Positions 43,927-52,850 of a stretch of DNA of 64,000 nt are shown here, one piece after another. This stretch comes from Aequorivita antarctica (GTDB lineage: Bacteria; Bacteroidota; Bacteroidia; Flavobacteriales; Flavobacteriaceae), in assembly GCF_007997155.1 (NCBI RefSeq), contig NZ_VORT01000001.1:62001-126000 (forward strand), written 5' to 3'. How positions within the stretch are numbered: the first letter of the stretch is position 1; every line of letters starts with the position of its first letter. The notes beneath the pieces were generated by a model. It was not told the DNA's origin and made no database searches. It worked only from the letters and a program-made list of their open reading frames with translations. The position numbers and the translations under genes are program-made.

Positions 43927-45777
43927 ATGACTAAAAATATATTTTCAAATTTTAGGGGCAATCTTTTCGGCGGAATAACCGCCGGAATCGTTGCCTTACC
44001 ACTGGCACTCGCCTTTGGTGTTCAATCGGGCCTTGGTCCCGATGCTGGATTATATGGAGCTATTTTCATCGGTTTCTTCGCATCACTTTTTGGAGGAACC
44101 AACACCCAAATTTCGGGGCCCACTGCACCTATGACCGCAGTCTCCATGGTTTTGATAGCAGGTATTATTGCTGCAAACAATGGTGATGTTGAACAAGCGC
44201 TTCCATACATTTTACTTGTCTTTTTGATGGCAGGCTTAATGCAGATATTATTGGGAATTACCGGCGTAGGAAAGTACATAAAGTACATCCCTTATCCTGT
44301 GGTTTCAGGTTTTATGACAGCAATTGGGGTTATCATTTTAATCACTCAGTTGTTGCCCATTTTAGGTTATTATACTGAAGAAGACACTGCCCTTATTGAA
44401 ACATTTAAACCCCAGGCAGAACAGGTAATAATGACAAAAATCCTGAACGATGAAGCTGGCGAAGGCGTCTTAGTTCTCGAGGATTTTAAAGAAACCATAA
44501 GCAGATCTGAACAAATTTCAGAGGAAGAAATTCTTCAGGAAGCCAAAATTCTCGCAAAAGCTGAAAATTCAGGTGTTGCTGGGGCTATAAAAGCATTGCC
44601 GCGTGCAATTTCAAACATTAATTGGTTGGAATTCATTTTGGCCTTGCTAACCATTTTTATCATTTATGGGTTCAAAAAAATTACCACAAAAGTACCTAGT
44701 ACATTGGTAGCGTTACTTGTGGTTTCCGTAGGTGCATATTTTTTGAAACTGGATTACCAACCTATTGATCAAATTCCGGGCGGTTTCCCGATTCCAAACT
44801 TGAATATGTTTAGTCAATTTCAATTTGCGCAAATTACACCTTATGTTTTTACAGCTTTAACACTCGCTTTTTTAGGAAGCATTGACTCGCTCTTGACCTC
44901 TGTTGTTGCAGACAATATGACTAAAACCAAGCACAGCCCAAACCGAGAACTGATGGGGCAAGGAATAGGTAACAGTATTGCAGCAATCTTTGGTGGAATT
45001 CCTGGTGCAGGTGCCACCATCCGTACTGTTGTTAACATAAAGTCTGGAGGAACAACCAAGCTTTCGGGGATGATTGCCGCAATTTTATTGTTAGTTATCT
45101 TATTGGCACTAGGCCCTGTGGCATCACAGATTCCAGCGGCGGTTCTTGCAGGAATTTTAATCACTGTTGGTATTGGTGTGATGGATTACAAAGGTTTAAA
45201 AGCAATCCCAAAAATGCAGAAAGCTGAAGTTACCATCATGATTGTAGTATTGTTGCTTTCCGTATTTTGGAACTTGGTGTATGCCGTGGGAATAGGACTA
45301 ATCTTAGCTTCCATTATTTTTATGAAAAAAATTGGAGACCTCACCGCAGGACAATCAAAAGTAGTTCCGTTAAAAAATGCTGATGAACTTTCAATGGCTT
45401 GGAACGACGAGCTTAATTTCCCCGAAAGACTCAAAGAAGAAGTATTCATAAAACGTTTGGAAGGCCCATTGTTCTTCGGTTATACGTCAGATTTCCAGCA
45501 ATTGGCAAAAGAAATTCCAGATACCGCAACCCACGTAATTATAAGAATGGGAAAAGCACCATACATTGACCAGTCCGGACTTTATGCCATGGAAGAAGTA
45601 CTGACAGAAATTTCACAAAAAGGCATTACCGCAATATTTGAAGACCTTCAGGCGCAACCGCGTGTAATGATGGAAAAGATAGATATTATTCCAGATTTGG
45701 TTCCAAAAGAACTTATTTTCAGTGACTTTAAAGAAGCCGTGAAATATGCACGTGATACAATAAAAAACGTAGTTTGA
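43927..45777 (+). CDS. SulP family anion transporter with STAS domain (likely bicarbonate)
   Basis: A 616-residue SulP/SLC26 transporter. The membrane part (about 1-440) opens with LFGGITAGIVALPLALAFG and contains the GTNTQISGPTAPM signature and a long hydrophilic acidic insert at about 140-225 between helices 4 and 5 or so. The C-terminal STAS domain (about 500-610) has HVIIRMGKAPYIDQSGLYAMEE. SulP proteins move sulfate, bicarbonate or other anions with sodium or protons. Adjacency to carbonic anhydrase favours bicarbonate, but sulfate cannot be ruled out. It is convergent with cvpA after 8 bases. Confidence 0.9.
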   Translation: MTKNIFSNFRGNLFGGITAGIVALPLALAFGVQSGLGPDAGLYGAIFIGFFASLFGGTNTQISGPTAPMTAVSMVLIAGIIAANNGDVEQALPYILLVFLMAGLMQILLGITGVGKYIKYIPYPVVSGFMTAIGVIILITQLLPILGYYTEEDTALIETFKPQAEQVIMTKILNDEAGEGVLVLEDFKETISRSEQISEEEILQEAKILAKAENSGVAGAIKALPRAISNINWLEFILALLTIFIIYGFKKITTKVPSTLVALLVVSVGAYFLKLDYQPIDQIPGGFPIPNLNMFSQFQFAQITPYVFTALTLAFLGSIDSLLTSVVADNMTKTKHSPNRELMGQGIGNSIAAIFGGIPGAGATIRTVVNIKSGGTTKLSGMIAAILLLVILLALGPVASQIPAAVLAGILITVGIGVMDYKGLKAIPKMQKAEVTIMIVVLLLSVFWNLVYAVGIGLILASIIFMKKIGDLTAGQSKVVPLKNADELSMAWNDELNFPERLKEEVFIKRLEGPLFFGYTSDFQQLAKEIPDTATHVIIRMGKAPYIDQSGLYAMEEVLTEISQKGITAIFEDLQAQPRVMMEKIDIIPDLVPKELIFSDFKEAVKYARDTIKNVV

Positions 45778-45785
45778 AAATAATA

Positions 45786-46340
45786 CTACTCTTTGGGCGG
45801 CTCCGTTTCGGCGGGGCTTCCTTCGGGAGTAATTTCAGTTTCATCGTTGTTTAGATTATCAACTTCCTTCATTATTGCAGGAAGAATTACAGGTGCAATC
45901 ATCGCAACCGGGGCATATAAAACCGAAGCTTCCCTTTGTTCCTCAGTAAGTATTCTATAGCTTTCAGAAGCGTTTACAAACATAAATACCACGCTTATTA
46001 AAAAGGCAAATTTCAGCACATTAAAAATGCCACCAAAAAGTTTGTTGAAGATTCCAAGCATTGCCAAATCGGCCACTTTGGTTAAAACTCTTCCCAAAAG
46101 ACTGAACAAAATCATTATCAATAAAAAGGTAATTACAAACGCTAAAACTTGCGTAGTATCTGCACTCCAATTAAACCAATTTTCAAGATAAACCTTCACA
46201 TAGTCCGAAAAAAACATTGCACAATAAACGCCAACCACAATTCCTATTAAAGAAGCGAGCGAACGCAAAAACCCTTTGCTAAAGCCTACAAAAAAAGCGA
46301 TGATAAAAATGATGCCTATAACAATGTCAATTGTATTCAT
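45786..46340 (-). CDS. CvpA family membrane protein
   Basis: The 184-residue protein has four predicted transmembrane helices starting with DIVIGIIFIIAFFVGFSKGFLRSL, the typical CvpA opening with the GFxKG motif, and a polar C-terminal tail. The family was named for colicin V production in E. coli; a general role in envelope function is likely but not understood. It is divergent from the small conserved gene at 46445. Confidence 0.88.
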   Translation of the reverse strand: MNTIDIVIGIIFIIAFFVGFSKGFLRSLASLIGIVVGVYCAMFFSDYVKVYLENWFNWSADTTQVLAFVITFLLIMILFSLLGRVLTKVADLAMLGIFNKLFGGIFNVLKFAFLISVVFMFVNASESYRILTEEQREASVLYAPVAMIAPVILPAIMKEVDNLNNDETEITPEGSPAETEPPKE

Positions 46341-46374
46341 AATTTCAAATTTTCCATAAATATAGCATTTTCCA

Positions 46375-46406
46375 AATTCTGAATTCCGAATTCATAATTC
46401 AGAATT
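46375..46406. repeat. 7-bp periodic inverted element upstream of a conserved gene
   Basis: Bases 46375-46406 consist of 4.5 heptads in exact register: AATTCTG, AATTCCG, AATTCAT, AATTCAG, AATT. Read on the opposite strand the second half also becomes AATTCTG, AATTATG, so the element is an inverted repeat built of a 7-bp unit. It sits between the divergent cvpA gene and the small gene at 46445, just upstream of that gene's -7 element. Confidence 0.75.
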
Positions 46407-46414
46407 GTAAAATG

Positions 46415-46422
46415 TATCTTTG
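46415..46422 (+). promoter_or_regulatory. -7 element for the gene at 46445
   Basis: TATCTTTG fits TAnnTTTG, 22 bases before the ATG. The 7-bp periodic element ends 8 bases upstream of it, at the place where the -33 region would be expected. Confidence 0.65.
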
Positions 46423-46444
46423 CAATCAAATAATTTTTAAAAAA

Positions 46445-46801
46445 ATGGCGCGCGACGAACAATTAAAGGAACGATGGGAAGCAGTAGTTAAAATGCTGGG
46501 CGACCGTTTTGCCGATGGCCAAATTTTAGATTTGGATGCCATCATATATTTAATAGGTATTCAAGAGCTCGGCCAACTGCACCGAAAGTTTAAAAAAGAC
46601 GAAAAACTAAACTTGATGCACATTGCCATCTGTCGCGTTTTAGAACCCTACGGATATTATCAGTTTGATTATGTTGACGAAGAAGGCTGGCCACATTACC
46701 ACGTTTTGGAGCAATTGCCGCCGCTAAAAGCAGGTGAACAAAGCGTTTTGATGAAGGAGGCTATTGTGCAGTATTTTGTAGAAAAGGAAGTGATTAACTA
46801 G
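46445..46801 (+). CDS. Small conserved cytoplasmic protein, unknown
   Basis: From the ATG at 46445 the protein is 118 residues, soluble, mostly helical in the first half (DEQLKERWEAVVKMLGDRFADG, LDAIIYLIGIQELGQLHRKF) and with a beta-like segment EPYGYYQFDYVDEEGWPHYHVLEQLPPL near the end. I recognise this as a type commonly found in Flavobacteria but know no function. Neighbours are cvpA (divergent) and pheS (downstream, 23 bases). Upstream codons to 46412 overlap the promoter and are not coding. Confidence 0.75.
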   Translation: MARDEQLKERWEAVVKMLGDRFADGQILDLDAIIYLIGIQELGQLHRKFKKDEKLNLMHIAICRVLEPYGYYQFDYVDEEGWPHYHVLEQLPPLKAGEQSVLMKEAIVQYFVEKEVIN

Positions 46802-46824
46802 AATATTTTTTCGTAGAAAATTTA

Positions 46825-47847
46825 ATGATGATAGAAACCGTAAGAAAACACATAATTGAAGTACAAGCATTTTCTTCAACCAATAAAGAAGAAATAGAAA
46901 ACTTCCGCATAAAATACCTGGGGAAAAAAGGATTATTAAATGACTTTTTCGCCGAATTTAAAAACGTGCCCAACGAACAAAAAAAAGAGTTTGGGCAGGT
47001 TATAAACACGCTTAAAAACGCTGCACAGGAAAAGGTGGATTCGCTTAAGGAAGCAATTGAAAGTAGTACCGAAACTAAAGGCGTTTACGGCGATCTTTCC
47101 CGTCCAGGCGAAGTTATTCCGTTGGGCTCTCGCCATCCTATTTCCATCGTTAAAAACAAAATAATCGACATTTTTTTGCGTATCGGTTTCAATGTTTCCG
47201 AAGGACCGGAAATTGAAGATGATTGGCATAACTTTACTGCGCTAAACCTTCCTGAATATCACCCCGCACGCGATATGCAGGACACCTTTTTCATCCAAAC
47301 CAATCCAGATGTTTTGTTGCGAACGCACACTTCTTCGGTTCAGGTTCGCTATATGGAAAACAACAAACCGCCCATCCGCACCATTTCTCCAGGTCGAGTT
47401 TATAGAAACGAAGCCATTTCAGCGCGTTCACACTGCTTTTTCCACCAAGTGGAAGGTTTATATGTAGATAAAGGTGTAAGCTTCGCAGATTTGAAGCAAA
47501 CGCTACAATATTTCACTACCGAAATGTTCGGGAAGTCAAAAATTCGACTTCGTCCGTCTTATTTCCCATTTACAGAACCAAGTGCCGAAGTAGATGTTTA
47601 CTGGGGTTTGGAAACCGAAGCAGATTACAGAATCACCAAAGGAACGGGCTGGCTAGAAATTGGTGGTTGTGGAATGGTAGATCCAAATGTCCTTAAAAAC
47701 TGCGGCATTGATCCCGAGGAATACTCCGGATTTGCATTTGGCGTGGGTATTGACCGTATCGCAATGTTGTTGCACCAAATTCCAGATATCAGAATGTTCA
47801 GCGAAAACGATATTCGCTTTTTGGAGCAGTTTAAAAGTGTGCTATAA
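46825..47847 (+). CDS. pheS: Phenylalanyl-tRNA synthetase alpha subunit
   Basis: A 340-residue class II synthetase subunit: N-terminal coiled-coil with IKYLGKKGLLNDFF, motif 1 region HPISIVKNKIIDIFLRIGF, motif 2 in FRVYRNE-like GRVYRNEAISARSHCFFHQVEG, and motif 3 in SGFAFGVGIDRIAML. It joins phenylalanine to its tRNA together with the beta subunit, which is not in this window. The start can be either of two consecutive ATG codons. Confidence 0.97.
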   Translation: MMIETVRKHIIEVQAFSSTNKEEIENFRIKYLGKKGLLNDFFAEFKNVPNEQKKEFGQVINTLKNAAQEKVDSLKEAIESSTETKGVYGDLSRPGEVIPLGSRHPISIVKNKIIDIFLRIGFNVSEGPEIEDDWHNFTALNLPEYHPARDMQDTFFIQTNPDVLLRTHTSSVQVRYMENNKPPIRTISPGRVYRNEAISARSHCFFHQVEGLYVDKGVSFADLKQTLQYFTTEMFGKSKIRLRPSYFPFTEPSAEVDVYWGLETEADYRITKGTGWLEIGGCGMVDPNVLKNCGIDPEEYSGFAFGVGIDRIAMLLHQIPDIRMFSENDIRFLEQFKSVL

Positions 47848-47889
47848 GTTTGTATCTTTAAGCAAAAACCGCACTTAAAACATTCTGTT

Positions 47890-48054
47890 ATGAAAAAATA
47901 TCTCGTTATCGCTTTGCTCGTTATTTTAGGCTTGGCCGTTGCTTACCTTACTTTTGTTATTGCAGCCATCAAAATCATAATTGGCTCTATATTGCTAGGG
48001 ATTGCTGCCATTGCACTTTTGGCAGTTTGGATTATGTGGAAAATTGACGATTAA
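47890..48054 (+). CDS. 54-residue two-helix membrane protein, unknown
   Basis: This short gene begins with ATG at 47890 and encodes 54 residues: MKKYLVIALLVILGLAVAYL, then TFVIAAIKIIIGSILLGIAA and IALLAVWIMWKIDD, i.e. two nearly contiguous hydrophobic helices with a positive N-terminus and acidic C-terminus. It lies 42 bases after pheS and its stop is 2 bases before the next gene's ATG, which supports translation in an operon. No family is recognised. Confidence 0.6.
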   Translation: MKKYLVIALLVILGLAVAYLTFVIAAIKIIIGSILLGIAAIALLAVWIMWKIDD

Positions 48055-48056
48055 TT

Positions 48057-48452
48057 ATGCAAAAAGATATTGAAATTCCCAAAGCTGAAAACGTGCATAT
48101 TGTTGCCATAAAGGAATGGGACAAAGACTTTACCGGCCAACAGTGGAACATCTATTTGGTAAATGATCGCGAAGATGAGATTACCACAGTTTTAGTAATG
48201 TCGCGCGGTAAAAGTGAAGACAGAAAAACTTCAACGCTTCGTCACGGTTTGGGAAATATACCTTCAAAAACCGCTGCAAAAGTGGAGTTTATTCCAACGG
48301 AAGTTTTAGGTTTTACCAACGAATATTTAGTCACTTTTTTTGCTGAAAACAAGCTCTTGGAACGCAAATTCATTTTTGAACCGAACAGTATTTCAGAAGA
48401 AAATGTGGTTGAAATACCTGTTATGGAAAGCGAAGGAATTTTGGCGAAATAA
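48057..48452 (+). CDS. Small conserved soluble protein, unknown
   Basis: A 131-residue protein rich in beta structure (EIPKAENVHIVAIKEWDKDF, WNIYLVNDREDEITTVLVMSRG, EVLGFTNEYLVTFFAENKLLERKFIFEPNSI). No signal peptide or membrane helix. I associate this type with Flavobacteria, near pheS, but know no function. It is 2 bases after the 54-residue membrane protein gene and 14 bases before the ABC ATPase gene, suggesting one transcription unit. A link to the ABC ATPase is only inferred from position. Confidence 0.7.
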   Translation: MQKDIEIPKAENVHIVAIKEWDKDFTGQQWNIYLVNDREDEITTVLVMSRGKSEDRKTSTLRHGLGNIPSKTAAKVEFIPTEVLGFTNEYLVTFFAENKLLERKFIFEPNSISEENVVEIPVMESEGILAK

Positions 48453-48466
48453 AAATTTCTCACACA

Positions 48467-49420
48467 ATGCTGAAAGTTGAAATCGATTCTTTTTCCTATT
48501 CCGAAAAAACCATTTTAAAGAATATTCGTTTCACGCTGAAACCTGGAGAACATCTCAGCATTCTCGGCGAAAGCGGTTGCGGAAAATCTACACTTTTACA
48601 TCTTGTTTACGGTTTGCTTCATTTAGAATACGGAAATATTTATTTTAATGCAAGAAAGCTGTTAGGCCCAACCAACACTCTCGTTCCCGGCGAATACTTT
48701 ATGAAACTCGTAGCGCAGGAATTCAACATTATGCCTTTTATAACTGTTGCCGAAAACTTGGGTTCACATCTATCGCGTCTGGACGAAAAAAAGGATGAAA
48801 AAAGAATTGACGAACTTTTGGAAGTTGTTGAAATGGAAGCCTTCAAAAATACATTGGTAAAAAACCTCAGCGGCGGACAAAAACAACGAGTGGCTTTGGC
48901 AAAAGCATTGGCGAATGAACCTGAAATCCTTCTGTTGGATGAGCCTTTCAGCAATATTGATGTTTTTAGAAAAAATAAATTGCAGCGAAAAATCTTTAAT
49001 TATCTGAAAGAAAATAGCATCAGCTGCATCACCGCAACGCACGATAGCGATGAAGCCTTGGCGTTTTCTGATCATATTTTAATGCTGAAAGATGGAATTG
49101 AGGAAATGTATGGTACTCCGGAATTTATTTATAAAAATGTTTCAACGGAATATCAGGCTGGTTTTTTTGGCGAAGCGAATCTGCTTCCAAAAAATCTTTT
49201 TTCTTCCGAAGAGAATTCCGAAGAAACCATCATTTTTCCACATCAATTGAAAATTTCCGAAGAAAAAACAAAACTGGAAGCAACGGTAAAAAATAGCTTT
49301 TTCAAAGGAATTTTTTACCTAATTGAAGCTGATTTTAATGGTAAAACTATATTTTTCAATAATCCATTGCCACTAAAAAAAGAAAAACGCTGCTGGCTGA
49401 AAGTTTCAAAGAAAATCTAA
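48467..49420 (+). CDS. ABC transporter ATP-binding protein (no permease nearby)
   Basis: The 317-residue protein is an ABC ATPase with Walker A GESGCGKS (34-41), the Q-loop in VAQEFN, the signature LSGGQ (134-138), Walker B ILLLDE (154-159) and the H-loop ATHD. The last 90 residues, after about 225, form a small C-terminal beta domain like those of importer ATPases of the spermidine, iron or molybdate type (regulatory TOBE-like). No permease or binding protein is present in the window, so its partners must be elsewhere. It is convergent with the next gene, overlapping by 4 bases. Confidence 0.88.
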   Translation: MLKVEIDSFSYSEKTILKNIRFTLKPGEHLSILGESGCGKSTLLHLVYGLLHLEYGNIYFNARKLLGPTNTLVPGEYFMKLVAQEFNIMPFITVAENLGSHLSRLDEKKDEKRIDELLEVVEMEAFKNTLVKNLSGGQKQRVALAKALANEPEILLLDEPFSNIDVFRKNKLQRKIFNYLKENSISCITATHDSDEALAFSDHILMLKDGIEEMYGTPEFIYKNVSTEYQAGFFGEANLLPKNLFSSEENSEETIIFPHQLKISEEKTKLEATVKNSFFKGIFYLIEADFNGKTIFFNNPLPLKKEKRCWLKVSKKI

Positions 49421-50412
49421 ACCACAACAATCATTTTTCCCTTATTCTTCCCATCAAACAAGTCAATAAAGGCTTGTGGAATGCTTTCAAAACCCTCCAC
49501 AACGGTTTCCAAGTAACTGATCTTATCATCTTCTAACCACTCTGATAACTTCTTTTGGGCAGGCCCGAAATCTTTAACGAAATCACGAACTGTAAACCCT
49601 TGCATTAAAATACTATTTTTAATCAGTGTAGTTTCAACTCGCGGTCCCATAGGCCTTTTGATTTCGTTGTAGAGTGAAATAGCGCCGCAGTTTATAACAC
49701 GTCCAAATTTGTTCATATTCGCTAAAGCAGCGTCCAGAATTTCACCACCTACGTTATCAAAATAAACATCAACGCCTTTGGGACAGGCAGCTGCAATAGC
49801 TTTTTTCATATTGTCGGTGGTCTTATAATTGATGGCCGCATCAAAGCCGAATTTTTCCTGAATTCGGTCAATCTTTTCTTCGCTTCCTGCAATTCCAACA
49901 ACGCGACAGCCTTTTATTTTTCCTATCTGCCCAACAACGCTACCCACGGCACCCGCAGCTCCAGAAACCAAAAGCGTTTCGTCTTTTTGTAGCTTACCTA
50001 TTTTTTCCAACCCTAAATACGCTGTCATTCCAGTTAATCCCAAAATGCCCAAATAGGCCTTCAATGGCGCTTTTTTACTATCAACCTTATTCAGTCCTGT
50101 TCCGTTTGAAGTCTGAAACTGTTTCCACTGAAGCATTCCATTTACAAAATCGCCCTTTTCGAAGTTCTTGTTGTTAGATTCCACAACTTCAGCAATAATA
50201 CCAGATTCCATAGGTTTACCTACTTCAAAAGGTTCTATATATGATTTTTCATCGCGCATACGGCCGCGTAAATATGGATCTACAGAAACGTATTTTGTTT
50301 TAAGTAATATTTCGCCTTCTGTTGGCTGTGGTTTTTCTTCTTCAGTAAATTCAAAATCTTTTAGAGAAGGTTTTCCCGCGGGGCGGTTTTTCAGTAGAAT
50401 TACGCTGTTCAT
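49417..50412 (-). CDS. NADP-dependent oxidoreductase, MDR superfamily (CurA/leukotriene B4 dehydrogenase-like)
   Basis: A 331-residue zinc-free medium-chain dehydrogenase. The N-terminal VSVDPYLRGRM motif is the mark of the prostaglandin reductase/CurA group, and the Rossmann motif VSGAAGAVGSVVGQIGK binds NADPH. Family members reduce the double bond of alpha,beta-unsaturated ketones and aldehydes. The final DGKNKGKMIVVV is also typical. It could detoxify reactive enals; the physiological substrate is unknown. Confidence 0.92.
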   Translation of the reverse strand: MNSVILLKNRPAGKPSLKDFEFTEEEKPQPTEGEILLKTKYVSVDPYLRGRMRDEKSYIEPFEVGKPMESGIIAEVVESNNKNFEKGDFVNGMLQWKQFQTSNGTGLNKVDSKKAPLKAYLGILGLTGMTAYLGLEKIGKLQKDETLLVSGAAGAVGSVVGQIGKIKGCRVVGIAGSEEKIDRIQEKFGFDAAINYKTTDNMKKAIAAACPKGVDVYFDNVGGEILDAALANMNKFGRVINCGAISLYNEIKRPMGPRVETTLIKNSILMQGFTVRDFVKDFGPAQKKLSEWLEDDKISYLETVVEGFESIPQAFIDLFDGKNKGKMIVVV

Positions 50413-50546
50413 TAGTAGTCTTTTTAGGATAGAAACATAAAGTTAAAATTTTAAAACACAACTAAGTCGCACATTTAAGTTATTTAATAAAACAATAACA
50501 AATTTTCTTTTCTGAAAAGATTAACGAACTTAACCAACATAGGGAA

Positions 50547-50554
50547 TATCTTTG
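50547..50554 (+). promoter_or_regulatory. -7 element for the FUSC gene
   Basis: TATCTTTG matches the consensus, 20 bases before the GTG start at 50575. This position supports the GTG start rather than an upstream one. Confidence 0.65.
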
Positions 50555-50574
50555 CACCTTGTGAAAATAGCCTC

Positions 50575-52806
50575 GTGAAACCTTCTAAAAACATAGTGTC
50601 TACAGCCATTAAAGATCTTACGGATTACTTTAATAGTACTGATTTTTCCAAAGCCATCCTTTTGGGAATCGCGCTCACAATTCCAATAATTGTTGGGGTG
50701 AAACTGGATGCGCTGCAGATTGGTATCACCATCACGGTTGGAGCTTTGCTCGCGTCGCCAAGCGATGTTAGTGGAAGTATTCGACATAAAATTTCAGGAA
50801 TTCTTTTTGCCACTTTATTGGCAATGATTGTGAGTTTGATTGGCGGTTATTTGCATCTTTCGCTTTGGCTGTTGTTTCCCATTTTGGGTATTTTAATGTT
50901 CGGTATTTCCTATCTGGCCATTTATGGATTTCGCGCATCGCTTATTAGTTTTTCCGGGCTTTTGGCATTGGTGCTCAGTTTTTCGAAAGTATCGGGCGGA
51001 ATGGAGCCTTATGAAAGATTCCTTCTCATTGGCATTGGTGGACTTTGGTATGTGGCGCTTTCATTACTCCGTCATTTTATTTTTCCGAAGGCACCCACGG
51101 AATATTATCTTTCCAAAACCCTAAGGCTAACGGCTGATTATTTGAGGACCCGTGGCGAATTAGTTGCCGAAACCACAGACCGTGCCGAGCTTTTAAAAAA
51201 ATTGCTGAACACCCAAACCGAACTTACCGCCATCCATGAAACCCTGCGCGATATATTGATTTCAAGTAGAACCGGTTCTGGAAAATCTGATTATGAGGGA
51301 AAGCGCATGCTCATTTTTGTGCAATTGGTAGATATGTTGGAACTAGCGATGGCAAACCCAGTGGACTATTCAAAAACGGACACCCTTTTTAATCAGAATC
51401 CGCAACAGTTGGCAGACTTTCAGGGTTTACTTTTCGCCATGAGCAGTAGGTTGAATGTTATTTCTGCAAATATCTCCAATCCAAAAAAACTTCGTCATAA
51501 TGCCAAAATAGTTGAATTTCAAGAAAAAATAAAAAATGATATTTCGGAATATGCATCAGGGTCAAACGAAAATTTCGATGAAAATATCTTGATGCTAAAA
51601 AATCTTTTCAAATATCAAAAAGAGCAAATAAAGAAGATTGAAAAAATAGAATGGCTATTAAAAAACCCGGCCCAACGCGAGATTTCATTATTGAAAAAAG
51701 AAGACTCCCGCAGATTTTTGACCAAGCAGAATTATGACTTTGAGGTTTTGGCAGAAAACTTCAATATGCGCTCTCCCATTTTCAAACATTCGCTAAGACT
51801 CGGGGTGATGACCATGATAGGTTATGGTGCGGGTATGCTTTTTTCGGTACAAAACCCATATTGGATTTTGCTCACGCTTATCGTAATTATGCGACCCACG
51901 TTTGGACTGACCAAAACGCGCTCCAAAGAAAGGACTATTGGTACTTTGATTGGTGGCGCATTGGCTGTTGGAATTGTTCTGCTTACTCAAAACACAACAG
52001 TTTATGGCATTTTAGCAATCGTTTCGCTTGTGATTGCCTTTTCTATGGTGCAACGAAATTATAAGGCTGCTGCCACATTTATAACGCTGAGTGTGGTTTT
52101 TATCTATGCGCTTTTACGACCGGATATTTTTAACGTAATTCAATATCGCGTAATGGATACGCTCATTGGTGCGGGATTGGCAACTTTGGGCAATTTACTG
52201 CTCTGGCCTGCATGGGAAATGCAGGGGATGCAAAAAACCTTATTGGAAACCATTAAGGCGAATAGGATTTATTTGGAAGAAATCATAGGTTTCTACAACA
52301 AAAAAGGAGCTATTCCGTCTCAATACAAAGTGGCGAGGAAAAAAGCTTTTTTGGCAATGTCTGACCTAAGTGCAGCTTTTCAAAGGATGACGCAAGAACC
52401 AAAATCCAAGCAGAAAAATTTGGACAAGTTTTATGAAATTGCAATGCTGAACCATACTTTTTTATCTTCATTGGCTTCGCTGAGCACTTATATTTTAAAC
52501 AATCCGACTACTCCAGCATCAGAAAATTTCAATAAGGTTTCTTCCAAAATTGTTCAAAATCTTTTAGATGCTGAAGCTATTTTGAAGTATGAAATTGCTG
52601 CTGAAACCGAAAAAGAAGATACCGATGTGGAAGACATTTTTGAGGCCACTTTTGGAAAGAAAATAATCTTTTCTGAAGATGGCTTACCGAAAGAAAATGA
52701 TTTCCATTTAAAAATTGAAGAGGCACACTTGGTGCGTGAACAGCTAAAATGGTTGTTGGCGATGAGCAAAAAAATACAGAAGATTGTAAGGGAAACAAAT
52801 TTTTAA
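50575..52806 (+). CDS. FUSC family (YccS-like) inner-membrane protein, GTG start
   Basis: The 743-residue protein has the double FUSC layout: a first block of about six transmembrane helices (residues 20-170, with ITITVGALLASPSDVSGS), a long helical cytoplasmic region (about 175-400), a second membrane block (about 410-530, including NPYWILLTLIVIMRP and GTLIGGAL), and a helical C-terminal part. The family relates to aromatic acid efflux proteins (AaeB) and YccS/YhfK; the role is presumed efflux. Start is a GTG after a consensus -7 element. No operon partner is seen. Confidence 0.88.
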   Translation: MKPSKNIVSTAIKDLTDYFNSTDFSKAILLGIALTIPIIVGVKLDALQIGITITVGALLASPSDVSGSIRHKISGILFATLLAMIVSLIGGYLHLSLWLLFPILGILMFGISYLAIYGFRASLISFSGLLALVLSFSKVSGGMEPYERFLLIGIGGLWYVALSLLRHFIFPKAPTEYYLSKTLRLTADYLRTRGELVAETTDRAELLKKLLNTQTELTAIHETLRDILISSRTGSGKSDYEGKRMLIFVQLVDMLELAMANPVDYSKTDTLFNQNPQQLADFQGLLFAMSSRLNVISANISNPKKLRHNAKIVEFQEKIKNDISEYASGSNENFDENILMLKNLFKYQKEQIKKIEKIEWLLKNPAQREISLLKKEDSRRFLTKQNYDFEVLAENFNMRSPIFKHSLRLGVMTMIGYGAGMLFSVQNPYWILLTLIVIMRPTFGLTKTRSKERTIGTLIGGALAVGIVLLTQNTTVYGILAIVSLVIAFSMVQRNYKAAATFITLSVVFIYALLRPDIFNVIQYRVMDTLIGAGLATLGNLLLWPAWEMQGMQKTLLETIKANRIYLEEIIGFYNKKGAIPSQYKVARKKAFLAMSDLSAAFQRMTQEPKSKQKNLDKFYEIAMLNHTFLSSLASLSTYILNNPTTPASENFNKVSSKIVQNLLDAEAILKYEIAAETEKEDTDVEDIFEATFGKKIIFSEDGLPKENDFHLKIEEAHLVREQLKWLLAMSKKIQKIVRETNF

Positions 52807-52850
52807 AACCATATCACTTTAAAAATTTATATTTACCCAAATCATTTTCA

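Noticed and set aside
52749-52850. Extended N-terminus of the small membrane protein downstream of FUSC
   Set aside because: The extension lies in another frame of the FUSC 3' end and lacks a signal; the ATG at 52851 begins the hydrophobic helices.
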